DNA of 64,000 bases from Andalucia godoyi (lineage: Eukaryota > Discoba > Jakobea > Jakobida > Andaluciidae): contig VRVR01000011.1 in the NCBI GenBank assembly GCA_009859145.1, positions 12,097-76,096 on the forward strand, read 5' to 3'. The notes under the pieces were generated by a model that worked only from the letters and a program-made list of their open reading frames with translations, did no database searches and was not told the DNA's origin. The position numbers and the translations under genes were made by a program. How positions within the stretch are numbered: position 1 is the first letter of the stretch; the number at the start of each line of letters is the position of its first letter. This document shows, piece by piece, positions 1 through 9,774 of the stretch.

Positions 1-22
1 TGTTGTGTGTGTGTGTGTGTGT
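1..22. repeat. TG dinucleotide microsatellite at the window edge
   Basis: The first bases are a short TG run followed by T's. The stretch from here to about 250 holds no gene I recognise. Confidence 0.9.
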
Positions 23-254
23 TTTTTCTGATAGTTCTCTTTCTCATCCTTCGGTTTTGGATATGCTTGTTCGCAGACCGCGGGTGACGTTAGAGCGTTT
101 TATTGTAGGCAAGTATAACAACAAGAGGAAGGAACCATTAAAATGCCTCTCGTGATTGTTCTCATTTAATGAAAGAATAAACCAAGAACCACAACTGGTG
201 CTTGTGAATGGAATATAATTGTGGTAATAAAAAAAATCGCAACTGAAATCCTTC

Positions 255-1314
255 TTGAGCAAGGCAAGCTCCTTTATCATTGCTTCTCGACGAAGTGCTC
301 CAGTGTGCTGGGGCCGAAGCCCTGCTTGAACGACACATGAATCGAGCGCTCTACCGCAATGGATGCCGTTCTGTTGTCGCAAAACTGCTGAAGTCGTATC
401 GTTCTCAACCAACGATTATGAATGTATCATCGCAGTTGTTTTATAATGATAAACTCTAGTTTTTCGAGTCTTATCCAAAGAATTTGTTTTCTCATCAACC
501 GGTGAATTCAGCTGCCCAGTGCACAAGTTCCAATCTCCTTCAACGCCGTCAATGGTGTGGAAGCGCGAGAGCGCAAGAACCCGTCTTTTTTCAATTTGGA
601 AGAGTGCGTTCACGTTGTGCAAAGTATCACATACCTTCTTCGCACTGGCGAGATAAGCAAAACCGACATCGGCGTCATTGCATGCTATCACGATCAGGTA
701 ATGAAACTGAAAAGCGCTTTTTGCTACCGCGGATGGCGTGATGTTGAAGTCGGGTCTGCAGAAGAATTTCAAGAACGCGAAAACTAGTCATCATCACATC
801 AACCGTCCGTTCTCTTTCCGTTCGCGATTCCGGCTTGCCGGTGAAAGAATGACATCGTTCCGTTGGATATCTCAGGAACGAAAAACGGTTCAACGAAGCG
901 GTCACACGACCGCAAGCGCTTCTCATCATCATCGGAGATCCACGTGTCTTTATTCTCGATTCAAGTTGGCGTGCCATGCTTCAGTATGTGCAAGATCACT
1001 CGTGTGTGGATCAAACGGGTGATCGGGAAATTTGGGAGGGTGCAAGGAAGGTTCATGATGCAAGAATGGCAGTTATTGCAGAGGAGCAGGAGAGTGAAAC
1101 AACGGATGATGATGATGATCAGGATACGAGCCACGAGGGAACTCCCAGTAAAACAGCTGCAAGTAACCCACAAAGTCGAAGAAAACGGCGTCTCTCGGAT
1201 TCAAAATCGCGTTCTCTGGGACTCCTTCAGGAGTTTGTGCCGTTCATCTCATTCTCCTTGTTAACTTCCATGTCCAGCGCTGCTTTCATGAGAAATTGTC
1301 TGACTCCAGCCTGA
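255..1314 (+). pseudogene. Decayed MOV10/SDE3-type superfamily-1 RNA helicase (C-terminal half)
   Basis: Read across frames, this stretch gives the C-terminal helicase core of the UPF1-like MOV10/SDE3 family, which acts with Argonautes in RNA silencing. In order: LLERHMNRALY and LLKSYRSQPTIMNVSSQLFY (about 330-455), PISFNAVNGVEARER..NPSFFN (about 530-600), TDIGVIACYHDQVMKLK (about 665-715), VEVGSAEEFQ (about 745-774), KLVIITSTVRSL (about 780-815), RNEKRFNEAVTRPQALLIII (about 875-930) and an acidic tail ending at 1314. It is broken: TAG at about 463-465, a frame change at about 470-505, another at about 775-781 with loss of the usual GQ after EEFQ, and TGA at 850-852. No Walker A part is found upstream, so the 5' half is missing. 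The order and spacing of motifs make the family assignment strong; loss of function is inferred from the breaks. Confidence 0.8.
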
Positions 1315-1345
1315 GAGGCGTTGTGCCGGGCTTGAACCACTGCTT
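1195..1345 (-). repeat. Copy 1 of a short peptide-coding repeat (NASQAG motif)
   Basis: On the minus strand this reads AVVQARHNASQAGVRQFLMK, then ALDMEVNKENEMNGTNS and a stop. It matches 19284-19450 on the plus strand. Gaps between the copies are whole codons in this frame, and many differences fall in third positions (aac/aat, ttt/ttc, gac/gat, gaa/gag, aag/aaa), so the frame has been under coding constraint. An open frame runs upstream to about 1505 and is highly charged. The copy abuts the 3' end of the helicase pseudogene in opposite orientation. I do not recognise the family. Confidence 0.6.
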
Positions 1346-1790
1346 CATCCTTTTCTCGGTTCGTCTGCTCGTGTTGAGCATGCCTTGGCTCTTTCCCTTT
1401 CTGCGATCGGGATTTGAAATCTCGCATCTCTGTGTGTTCAAGTTCTGGGAATTGATCTTGTGCAAGAGATGGTACGCTGTCTTTACGCAAGTGGCTGGGA
1501 AACAATTGTCACGACGTGCCGTGGGCTGAAGATTGCCGATCCAGAACATCGGTTTCCTTCACATTCTCCTATTAATGACCGGAGCTTTCACGGGATTGTC
1601 TGCGGAACCCTGGTAAAAGCAAACACACGCGGCGTCCGGTTTTCTCGCTGCATTTGTTCTTGCAAGGCACTCGGAACATCTGGAATTGGAATCGTGGACG
1701 ACATGCTTAAACCGCCAGTGAGTGCCATGGCCTTTTTCCGTCTTCCTTTTCGGTTGCGATTTATCAAGCAAAAACAATAGCTTAACAAAA
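1346..1790. other. Intergenic stretch without recognised gene
   Basis: Minus-strand frames here (about 1505-1350 and 1788-1588) are charged and could be the decayed 5' part of the gene that ended in the NASQAG motif, but no homology is seen. Nothing else is supported. Confidence 0.4.
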
Positions 1791-4700
1791 TTACTTAATG
1801 GGAAAGATCGGCAGAGCGATCAACCAACGCGCAATTGTTAGTAAGCCCCAAGCTACGTAGCCAGACACAATAACACTACGGCACTCTGACGCAACGCACG
1901 CGTACGCCAGAGGGACACAAGAAGCAACGTTTGAGAAAAGCTTTAGCATGGCTGCAACCATAGCTTTCTCCTTGTCTGACGTATCTGAAATTGTTAGTGC
2001 GGACTGACAGTCGTACCACGCCGACACAATAGTCAACACGAGCATAGCAGTACCGGTAGCAGATGTCAGCTGGCTGATTTTCAGTGAATTTGTTTCCCAA
2101 GTCGGTGGGTCGTAGGCCTTCCATTTGGAACTTGCTCTGTACAAAGCGCAGTCGCAAATAACCGGACAAAAGGCCAGGACAGTTAGTAGATAGTCTGGCC
2201 ACGAACAGAAGGCACCTGAAAGAGAAAACACTGCCAAGATCGAGCCAACATTGAGGAATCCAGAAACACCACCGCACAGTATTTTGAAGGCCAGTCCACA
2301 GAGGCTTGTAGAACAGCTTTTAGACAAGTCAAGGAAAGCATAGATTGTTCCAGTGATGAATGAAGCACCAAGGAACACTGCGTCAAGAGTAGAAGTCGTC
2401 AGCGAGGAAGTCTGTGATGGTTGCTGATCTGTGCCTATCGGCGTTTTCTGCCCAGCGGTTGGTGCAGAACTGGAGACACTTGAAGCTGCGTTAGGTGATT
2501 GTAACAAAGCTGACGACTGAATCAGCTTGGTCTGGATGCCACCAGAGTTGTTTCCAGCAGTCTGTACGGGGTTTGAGGGATCGGAGAATCCTACGCAGGC
2601 CAAGAACTGCGAAAACGAAGTACAGTTAAATACTGCGTCGGCGTCCGCTGACGTAAGCTGGCTGAGCGGCGAAGATACAATGTTACCAAGGATCGACGTG
2701 AACACACCAGCCACAAATGACACAATGTTGATGACGGTGCACTCTTCTCCGACGAACTTGGTAAATAATGGAGAAATGACAGGGATGTTGATGGTCATTG
2801 AGAACAGTGCTTGAAGAACCTGCACGACACTTTTAGCAAGTTGGGTGACAAGACTGATAACAGACTGAGCCGTATCTATCAATGCAGTTCCGATGAACTG
2901 AATGCCGCTCTTCACAATGCTTCCAACAGAAGTACCGCTTGGATTTGAACAAATATTGCTCACAAAACTCTGAAAATCGGACTCCAAGCTCGAAAGCTCG
3001 GTCAGAATTGCGCTTGCAAAAGCTGAATCAAACGATGAACCAAATGTCTCAATTGCGTTCTCAAACGCTGCAATATCTGTGAACAAGCCACTTCCCGACA
3101 AATCACTGCTACTACCGCTGCCAGTTGCAGCATTGCTCACATGGTCAGATGCCCATGAAGCGTGTGGATCGTTTGCTGTCTGTTGAGTCGAAGGGTTATT
3201 TCCGGAATTCATGTTCGTACTGCTCGCGGAGGATGGAGGAGAAAACCCTGTCAGTGCCGACAACTCACTTTCAAGCTTCGCAAGACCTTGACTGGCTTGA
3301 GAAGCAGCATCTGAAATCAGATTCGAGACACCATCCATTGTGCACCACAAAAATCCGCGGATGACTTTTCCGCAATTCACCATGTTAGTCCAGTTGAAGA
3401 TCTTTCCGAGCCACGCCACAATATCATCAAACACCACCTCAATCACGTTCGTGAAGATCCAGTGGGCGACGGCGAGCACGTCTTCGATGACGGTCGTCCA
3501 AAGTGCAATATAGTCGTTGATCACGATCGAAATGCCCTCCTCGACCCACGACACTGCCATTTTGACATCCGTCACCGCACCGCTCCAGAGATGCTGCAGT
3601 GCATCGCCAACGCTGGAAAAGAAACCTCCACCTTCACTCGAGGCAACGGCTTTCGCAGGAGCGGACATGGTCGTGCTTGCAGTGCAAGAGACGCCGGTGG
3701 ATGCCCCCGTCTGGAGCGTAAAGCCGCTGAAGTTCGCAGGCTTGGCGGCGTTGTTGATTTTGCTGGCGGACTGTGCCACGGAGCCCAGTGAGTTGGTAGC
3801 AGACGGAACGACAGTCTCCATGACGTACGTATTTGCATCCACCAGCACGGTCGCACTGCCGAGCGTGCTACCGCTGGCTACCGGAGTGCCGGACCGTGCG
3901 GAGCTGATGGAGGCGAGCTGCTGCAGTGCGGCTGCTGCGGCCGACACATTTGTAGCGCTGGTGTTCGCGGGAACCAGCTGCTTGGTCGTTCCATCGGACT
4001 GCGGGATGGTGGTCGACTGGAGCGATTGCGACGAGGCAGCGGCGAACTGCGCGTCGATTCCTTTGGTGGGCGCAATGGTGATCGTGCACGACGGGAAGAT
4101 GCTCGGGATCGACAGCGTCACCGACGGACACACCAGCGTCTGCACCAGGAACGTCAGGGTGAGCACGCCGCCGCTGTTGAAGTTCACGGTGGCCGTCTGC
4201 GTCGGATCTGTGTACACCGCGCAGCCGTTGTATCGCAACAGCGCCACCTGGCTTGTGGACAGCGTGACCGGCATCTGCGTAATGTCCGCGGTGGGCGTCT
4301 GCTGCTGTGAGGCTGCATTAGGAAGCAGCGAGAGCCGCAGTACAAATGACGGCGATGGCACCGCGCCCGACACATTCTGCAGCACAATTTGTCCGGATGC
4401 CCAGCTGCCATACGTCGGGTCGCGCACATAGTGTGTAAGATTCGACGACGTATCGAGCACAACGAGCTCGGTGGCCGGATTCGAGGCAAAGGAGGTCATC
4501 GCTGCAAAGTCTTGCACATTCGTAAACATCATCGCGGGCTGCATCCACTGCGCCGTCGCCGCCTGCTGCTGGCGCACCTCGTAGACCTGCCCGGTGACAA
4601 GCTGCACAAACACATCGTGGACGCCTGCGCCACTGGCCAGCACCGAAATTTCCTTGACGGGCTGCCCAAGTGTCGATGCCGTTACCAGCTGCACTGGAGC

Positions 4701-5636
4701 GCACGTTGCAGCTCCCATCTGCACTTCGTACGGCGTGAATAGCTTGACACCAGTCGCATCGCTGACCACGAGCGCGGTTCCGCCGACCTTGCCGTCCGCA
4801 AACATGGTGGCTGGTAACAACGGCCCCACGGCCAAGGCAGACGTGTTAGAATCCGTGACAACCCCCTGGAGGGCATGGTTGAACACACCCTGCGGAACGG
4901 ACGTCGCGATGACCTGGCGTGTGTTGTCCTTGTACTGAACCAGCGAGAACAGGACGGCGTCCTCGCCCATGTTGGACTCGATGTTGGACAGATGACCGAC
5001 GGTGGTTGCGAGCACCGACGATCCGGTGACGGGCATCGGAACCAGGGTTGCAGGTCCAGAAGCACCTGCCTCGGGAATGATCCACGACTGAAGCAGACCA
5101 CTCGATGATGCGGTGGTGGCTGCAATGAACACCTTGCCGGCCGTCTGGCTGGACACCCCGGTTGCGAGTCCCTCGACGCTGAACGGAAACTGGCCATGTG
5201 CCACAAGTCTCTGCGCGTTCGCGGTAGTCTGTGAAAAGTCCGTAATGTGGTACACATACGATACACTCGTGCCGGTGGCCTTGCGTTGCGTTGCCAGAGC
5301 GACGACGGGAGGAATCGTCCCGTCCGGTGAGCCAGGACCCACCGCGAACTGGATTACGGTCTCGCCGGGTTGCAGTCCACCGTTGTTGGTCAGACACGTC
5401 TGCAGCCATCCGGTGCTTGCATTCACTCCAGGTGCAGACTGCTTGCGGAACATGTATACGTTCCCGTCCGTGCCGAGCGTGAACACAATCGGAAACGCCG
5501 TGTTCAGCGGATCCACGCACATTTGCATGCACGAGTGGGCGTTGGCATCAATGGGTGAGCCGGAGACATAGTTTTGCATCAACTGCGAGTTGACGGTCAA
5601 CGTATACGCCGGCGTTGCTGTTGTTGGTTGCGACAT
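1791..5636 (-). CDS. Large protein of unknown function: beta-rich N-terminus, helical middle, several C-terminal membrane segments
   Basis: 1281 residues starting at MSQPTTATPAYTL. The frame is open further upstream, but that part is low-complexity leader. Residues 1 to about 560 are rich in short hydrophobic, Gly, Thr and Ser segments (for example TAFPIVFTLGTDGNVYMFRK, FVQLVTGQVYEV), as in beta-propeller or lectin-like proteins. A middle region near residues 680-760 has long aromatic helices with VVFDDIVAWLGKIFNW, a pattern I associate loosely with very large fungal and bacterial proteins of unknown function. The last 250 residues hold about five hydrophobic segments ending in ARWLIALPIFPIK. 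No signal peptide is seen. It is divergent from the gene at 6105 across a 468-base gap, and with the genes at 6105 and 7775 forms a by-eye G+C-richer group. The function is unknown; transfer from bacteria is possible but unproven. Confidence 0.75.
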   Translation of the reverse strand: MSQPTTATPAYTLTVNSQLMQNYVSGSPIDANAHSCMQMCVDPLNTAFPIVFTLGTDGNVYMFRKQSAPGVNASTGWLQTCLTNNGGLQPGETVIQFAVGPGSPDGTIPPVVALATQRKATGTSVSYVYHITDFSQTTANAQRLVAHGQFPFSVEGLATGVSSQTAGKVFIAATTASSSGLLQSWIIPEAGASGPATLVPMPVTGSSVLATTVGHLSNIESNMGEDAVLFSLVQYKDNTRQVIATSVPQGVFNHALQGVVTDSNTSALAVGPLLPATMFADGKVGGTALVVSDATGVKLFTPYEVQMGAATCAPVQLVTASTLGQPVKEISVLASGAGVHDVFVQLVTGQVYEVRQQQAATAQWMQPAMMFTNVQDFAAMTSFASNPATELVVLDTSSNLTHYVRDPTYGSWASGQIVLQNVSGAVPSPSFVLRLSLLPNAASQQQTPTADITQMPVTLSTSQVALLRYNGCAVYTDPTQTATVNFNSGGVLTLTFLVQTLVCPSVTLSIPSIFPSCTITIAPTKGIDAQFAAASSQSLQSTTIPQSDGTTKQLVPANTSATNVSAAAAALQQLASISSARSGTPVASGSTLGSATVLVDANTYVMETVVPSATNSLGSVAQSASKINNAAKPANFSGFTLQTGASTGVSCTASTTMSAPAKAVASSEGGGFFSSVGDALQHLWSGAVTDVKMAVSWVEEGISIVINDYIALWTTVIEDVLAVAHWIFTNVIEVVFDDIVAWLGKIFNWTNMVNCGKVIRGFLWCTMDGVSNLISDAASQASQGLAKLESELSALTGFSPPSSASSTNMNSGNNPSTQQTANDPHASWASDHVSNAATGSGSSSDLSGSGLFTDIAAFENAIETFGSSFDSAFASAILTELSSLESDFQSFVSNICSNPSGTSVGSIVKSGIQFIGTALIDTAQSVISLVTQLAKSVVQVLQALFSMTINIPVISPLFTKFVGEECTVINIVSFVAGVFTSILGNIVSSPLSQLTSADADAVFNCTSFSQFLACVGFSDPSNPVQTAGNNSGGIQTKLIQSSALLQSPNAASSVSSSAPTAGQKTPIGTDQQPSQTSSLTTSTLDAVFLGASFITGTIYAFLDLSKSCSTSLCGLAFKILCGGVSGFLNVGSILAVFSLSGAFCSWPDYLLTVLAFCPVICDCALYRASSKWKAYDPPTWETNSLKISQLTSATGTAMLVLTIVSAWYDCQSALTISDTSDKEKAMVAAMLKLFSNVASCVPLAYACVASECRSVIVSGYVAWGLLTIARWLIALPIFPIK

Positions 5637-6104
5637 TCTGGTTTTTGGTCGGTTCGTTGGTTGTTGCGTTGTTGCGTTGTTGCGTTGCTTTGGGAGAGGA
5701 ATTTGGGAGGAAAAAGAGAAGAATGAAAAAGAAAGACATGAAGAGGATAAGAAACAATTCAACCGACAGCAACTCGTCTGGGGCGCATTTCGATCTTTCT
5801 TGCCAACCAGATCACATGCGGGTGCGAAAGGATCCTGCGAGCATTCTGATTTTAATGCTTGGCGGAACAGAAAACTGCTAATGCATTCAAGTCCGCAGTA
5901 GCCGAATGTCGCAGCAGAACGCAACAATCGTGATCCGGCTCAGAGTGCCGCTCCCATCCGCGTCCCTCCCCTGCGAGATAAAGATGAAAGCACCACACCG
6001 TGTTGTGTGTGCGACTTCTTTCTTTTGTTTCCTTCTCACAAACTCGTCAAACGATCTCCATCTGCAAAGACCTTCAGCGAAAAGGAAAGGAAAAGAGAGG
6101 GAAA
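5637..6104. promoter_or_regulatory. Shared 5' region of a divergent gene pair
   Basis: This 468-base gap separates the starts of the minus-strand gene at 5636 and the plus-strand gene at 6105, so it must hold both promoters. It has purine-rich stretches (AAGAAAG type) towards each start, including GAAAAGGAAAGGAAAAGAG just before ATG 6105. No clear TATA box is seen. Confidence 0.5.
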
Positions 6105-7547
6105 ATGTCTTCTGCCCCGTCGCCGTACAACATGGTTCTGGCCGTCCCCTTCCAGACCCTCAACTCCCAGATTGCGCTCTTGTGGGCCAATCCGGACGCA
6201 ACCACAGTGCCGTACCCGAAGCGCTGGCCAAGTGGCTGGCTTTCTGTGCCGGCCTCCGCGGGAGCCGTGGACCTGATCGTGCAGTCACCGCTGCTTGGCG
6301 CATTGCCGAATTCGACCAGCCAGATTGCGGTGCAGATTCCGTTCGTGAGCGGCTCCATCACACCCGCTGGAGCCAACACACCGGTGCCGGTCACCAACGG
6401 CTGGGCGCTCTCTTTCACGGCAAGCGTTGCGCTGGCCGCCATGACGCCGTCGACGTCCTCTGCTCTTGGATCGTGTTCGCAGGCCACGTCCACTGCCCTG
6501 TCCACGCTGTCCAACCAGCCCGGAGTGCGTGTGCAGGCGGCGACCCTTGCAATCGATCTGACTTCCTCCGTGGAGACGGCCTCCTTTACTGTGAATGGGG
6601 CACCCGCGTCCGGGGCCGGCTACCAGCAGCTTGCGGGTGCTCTTGTTACGCTGCTCGCCCAGAACTGCACGTTTCCTGTGGGAGCTGCAGGCCTGTTTGC
6701 AGCACCAGAGCCGAACCAGCTGTGGACTCCGTCGACGGCGTTTGTATCCGTTGCGAGTAACCCGCTTTCTGGGTGCCTACCATGCATGCTGTTCAACATG
6801 AACACCGTCGGAAACCCGACGCCAGCGAATCCGCTTGCCGGATGGAATCCTTCGATGCTCGTAGCCAGCAGCGAACTCAGTGCTGGTGTGGCCTTGCGCC
6901 TCTTCTGCGATCCGAATCCATTGATGCATGCCATTGCCAGCTCTCTTGTTGCGCAGTTCAACGGCATGTCGCAGCTGACGGGTCCGACGCAGGTGAGCAA
7001 CAATGTCATATCACGTGCCATTCCAGCCAACTCGTCGCAGAATATGTCTGGCGGCAGCTTGTCGTGCACCGTGACGCTCAGCGGCTCCGAAGTGATCCTA
7101 AGCTTCAGTGCGACGGTGACACAGGAGGTGAAGTTGGTGTTCATCCATACTGGAGACGTCCACTATTGGTTTTCTTCATCAGTCACCGTCCCCATGACCG
7201 TGAACAGCGCCACGGAGAATCTTTCATTTGGCACTCCAAGTGCGCCTTCTCCTGTGCAGAGCGGCAACGATTCCAGTGTTGGGGACGACATCATCGAGGG
7301 TCTCTCCTCCGCGCTCCTCGGCGGTTTGGACCTTCAGGGCTTCCTCACTGTCGAGGTGCTGAAGAATCTGTCGCAGACGCTGCAGTCGGCCCTCTCCTCC
7401 AACCTGGCAGTAGCGTCCACAATGTCCATCGTGCTACCTGGTTCCACCGGACTGTTCATTCGGAATCCGCACATGGCACCGCTTTCCCCGGCGCCTCTCG
7501 TCGAAATGATGGCTTTCGATTGCACCTACAACAACAATTTCGCATAA
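6105..7547 (+). CDS. Beta-rich protein of unknown function, possibly TULIP/P47-like
   Basis: 480 residues. The ATG at 6105 is chosen because the open frame before it (to 6000) is a purine-rich leader. The N-terminus (NMVLAVPFQTLNSQIALLW) and the alternating hydrophobic pattern throughout (VTLSGSEVILSFSATVT, VHYWFSSSVTVPMTV) suggest a beta-sandwich or lipid-binding TULIP-type fold like the P47 group. That is an impression from pattern only and I hold it at low confidence. There is no signal peptide or membrane helix. A helical stretch near residues 395-440 (DDIIEGLSSALLGGLDLQGF) precedes a Pro-rich end. It is divergent from the 1281-residue gene and convergent with the 379-residue gene at 7775, and shares their codon style. 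I do not recognise a named family. Confidence 0.7.
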   Translation: MSSAPSPYNMVLAVPFQTLNSQIALLWANPDATTVPYPKRWPSGWLSVPASAGAVDLIVQSPLLGALPNSTSQIAVQIPFVSGSITPAGANTPVPVTNGWALSFTASVALAAMTPSTSSALGSCSQATSTALSTLSNQPGVRVQAATLAIDLTSSVETASFTVNGAPASGAGYQQLAGALVTLLAQNCTFPVGAAGLFAAPEPNQLWTPSTAFVSVASNPLSGCLPCMLFNMNTVGNPTPANPLAGWNPSMLVASSELSAGVALRLFCDPNPLMHAIASSLVAQFNGMSQLTGPTQVSNNVISRAIPANSSQNMSGGSLSCTVTLSGSEVILSFSATVTQEVKLVFIHTGDVHYWFSSSVTVPMTVNSATENLSFGTPSAPSPVQSGNDSSVGDDIIEGLSSALLGGLDLQGFLTVEVLKNLSQTLQSALSSNLAVASTMSIVLPGSTGLFIRNPHMAPLSPAPLVEMMAFDCTYNNNFA

Positions 7548-7774
7548 CGCGCAAAGAAAAACCGCCTTTTTGTTCCACTGAGGCTGCTGAGCGCGTAGTT
7601 CTCATTGCACACCAGACTGGCTGCTGCTGTTGGATGTACCATGGTCCCTGTTGCAAAAAGTAAAACCACGAAAACTCGTCTCTTTGTCTTACTTTGAATT
7701 GTGTCTCTGGAGGCAGAGGATCAATTTTACATTTGGATCACGTTCTTGTTCTATGGGGCGACGAAGGTTCACGT

Positions 7775-8914
7775 TTACTGTTTCGCCTGCGAAGGAGGTT
7801 GAGTGTTTGCGGTTGCTGAACCCCGCCAGTACAAGTCGAGTCCCATGTGAACCCTCACGCTCTCATGACCGTCGCGGAAAACGATATCGCCTGCCTCCGA
7901 GTTGGCCAGCAGGCTTGGCACGTTCTGCTCCACTGGAAACGTCGAAACTCCGGGGCGAGTAAAGTCCGGTGTCAGCGGATAGTCGCCCTCTGCGCGCGTG
8001 GTATACAGGCACCCCGTGGTCGATGGCGAACTCCCAGGAGCCGGCTTGGTCCACATATAGTACGACGGCACAGTCCCTTCGAAGCACCATTCGCGCGGAG
8101 TTCCGATGATTTGATACAGCGTCTTTGCAAAGCCCGCAACGATGGGTTCAATCGCTTGAATCTCGGGTGCTGCAAGAGACAGTGCTGGATCGAGCGCTGC
8201 CAACGAAGATGCAGCACCGTCCAGAGCCCCGCCGAGCGCTTCACAGAGCGAATGAACGACCTGGTGCCCCGCGAGCGACTTCTTCCATAACCCGTTCACA
8301 ATGTCGCGAATGTCATTCTGCTGCTGGAACAGCGACCGCAGCTTGGCAAGCGTCGGCGAGTTTGGATCCTCCACGTGCCAAAGAAACGGGTGAAGCGTGA
8401 TCTTGTGGTAGTCCACGGTTGCTGACTCCAAATCCAGGCCCGCGGTGATCATCGGAAACACAAGCTGCTCGCTGTGGCCAGCTGCATCAGACGGCTTCCA
8501 GTCATGGCCGCGGAACGCGACGGAAAAGCTGCTGGAGCATGCACAGTACAGCTCAGGATCTCCTACGCGGGTGTTCGCCTTGAATCCCTCCACGGTGATC
8601 AGCATCCCGAGAAAAAAGTCACGGTGCTTGCCCCAGTGCTTGTTCAGTGATTCGAATCCGGTGGCAGAGATGCGAAGCGCATACGGCTCTGACAGCGTGC
8701 CCGTTCCGACAGTACTCGTTGCTGTGAGCGCGTTGCGAATGGCCGTGCGGATGTCTCCAACCCGGAAATTCTGCGCCGACGAGACGTTCAGCTTTTGCAA
8801 AAAGCTTGCCAGCTCCACCGGCAGGCTGTCGCCCGGCTCCAGATTGTCCAGTTCGTGCGCCAGCTGCCCCAGTAAAAGAGGTACCTGCGTCGGCGTTGCT
8901 GCAGAAATGCTCAT
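7775..8914 (-). CDS. Conserved-looking protein of unknown function, third member of the cluster
   Basis: 379 residues from MSISAATPTQVPLL. The N-terminus has a helical Leu/Glu-rich stretch (LLGQLAHELDNLEPGDSL). The middle has a beta-type region (FLGMLITVEGFKANTRV, SSSFSVAFRGHDW) and YHKITLHPFLWHVEDPNSPTL. A long Ala/Leu helix follows (DGAASSLAALDPALSLAAPE), then a Trp/Tyr-rich C-terminal part (VPSYYMWTKPAPG). No signal, membrane helix or catalytic motif stands out. It is convergent with the 480-residue gene 227 bases away. The three genes at 1791-8914 resemble each other in composition and may work together; that is inference. Confidence 0.65.
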   Translation of the reverse strand: MSISAATPTQVPLLLGQLAHELDNLEPGDSLPVELASFLQKLNVSSAQNFRVGDIRTAIRNALTATSTVGTGTLSEPYALRISATGFESLNKHWGKHRDFFLGMLITVEGFKANTRVGDPELYCACSSSFSVAFRGHDWKPSDAAGHSEQLVFPMITAGLDLESATVDYHKITLHPFLWHVEDPNSPTLAKLRSLFQQQNDIRDIVNGLWKKSLAGHQVVHSLCEALGGALDGAASSLAALDPALSLAAPEIQAIEPIVAGFAKTLYQIIGTPREWCFEGTVPSYYMWTKPAPGSSPSTTGCLYTTRAEGDYPLTPDFTRPGVSTFPVEQNVPSLLANSEAGDIVFRDGHESVRVHMGLDLYWRGSATANTQPPSQAKQ

Positions 8915-9774
8915 TCTTGGGCTCTTTGGATTGTTGTTTGTTTGGTCGAAAAAAAAAAGAAAACGCTGACGAACAGAGCATTGAATTTTTGTTGGTGGCG
9001 CCGTATGGAGTCTTCGACGGCGCAGGGATCAGCATCGGATCCTGTCCGTGTGCGGATTGTAGAATGTGGCAGCAATCCATTCAGTGAGCCATTCCGCCAA
9101 CCAACAAACCCCTTCGACGTCCTAGCACAGTGCGCAACATCGATGTGAGCAGAAAATGGTTCGCGGCAGCTGCACCCCTTTTACGTACAAGGAATTGCCA
9201 TCCTTTTCAAAGATCCTCCAGCGTTGTAACAATCCTTCAATCCAAAAGAGGACATCGGCAAACAGCACACTGTGTTCTGGCGCTACGGATGCAGGCGTAG
9301 CAATTCATTTGCTGTGCCCTGCAAAATGCGAGATTCTGCAACAGTGACTCTGTGTTCCCCTCAATACTTACTGCAGGAGGCAACATGTATGTAGCATAAA
9401 CTGAGCGTTATGAACGTTAATCAGCACTTATTTCTGTGCTCAGAGCGCAACGGCTGCGCAAAACGGAAGATCTGGAGGCACATGCCGATGCACTGAATAC
9501 ATGAACAGCACAGAGAAACAACAGAAATGCGCAGCCATGCGAACTCGAGTTCACATGAAAAGCGACTTGGGTCGTAGCACCACTCTCACTCAAAACGAAG
9601 CATGTAAAAAGAGTCATTACGGAGCGAACTGGAATTGCAAAATCAAAGAAATATGAAAAACAAAAAATCCTGGTCCAGAGCCTACCCGGGAACCGAGCCC
9701 TGGAGGTTTTGTTTCTGTTTGCTGAATGCAGATGAATTTCAAGGTTCGGCAGTCTCTCAATAACTCAGGATTGC
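8915..9774. other. Intergenic stretch without recognised gene
   Basis: An A-rich run sits at 8947-8960, just upstream of the minus-strand gene at 8914. Short open frames at 9156-9347 (+) and 9417-9617 (-) show no motif and no codon bias. I see nothing I can support. Confidence 0.5.

Noticed and set aside
44-412. Minus-strand open frame of 122 codons
   Set aside because: It is the antisense shadow of the helicase pseudogene; the plus strand carries the conserved helicase motifs here.
4318-5532. Several long open frames on both strands inside the 1281-residue gene
   Set aside because: The G+C-rich codons keep other frames open; these products are Arg/His/Pro-rich and lack gene-like composition.
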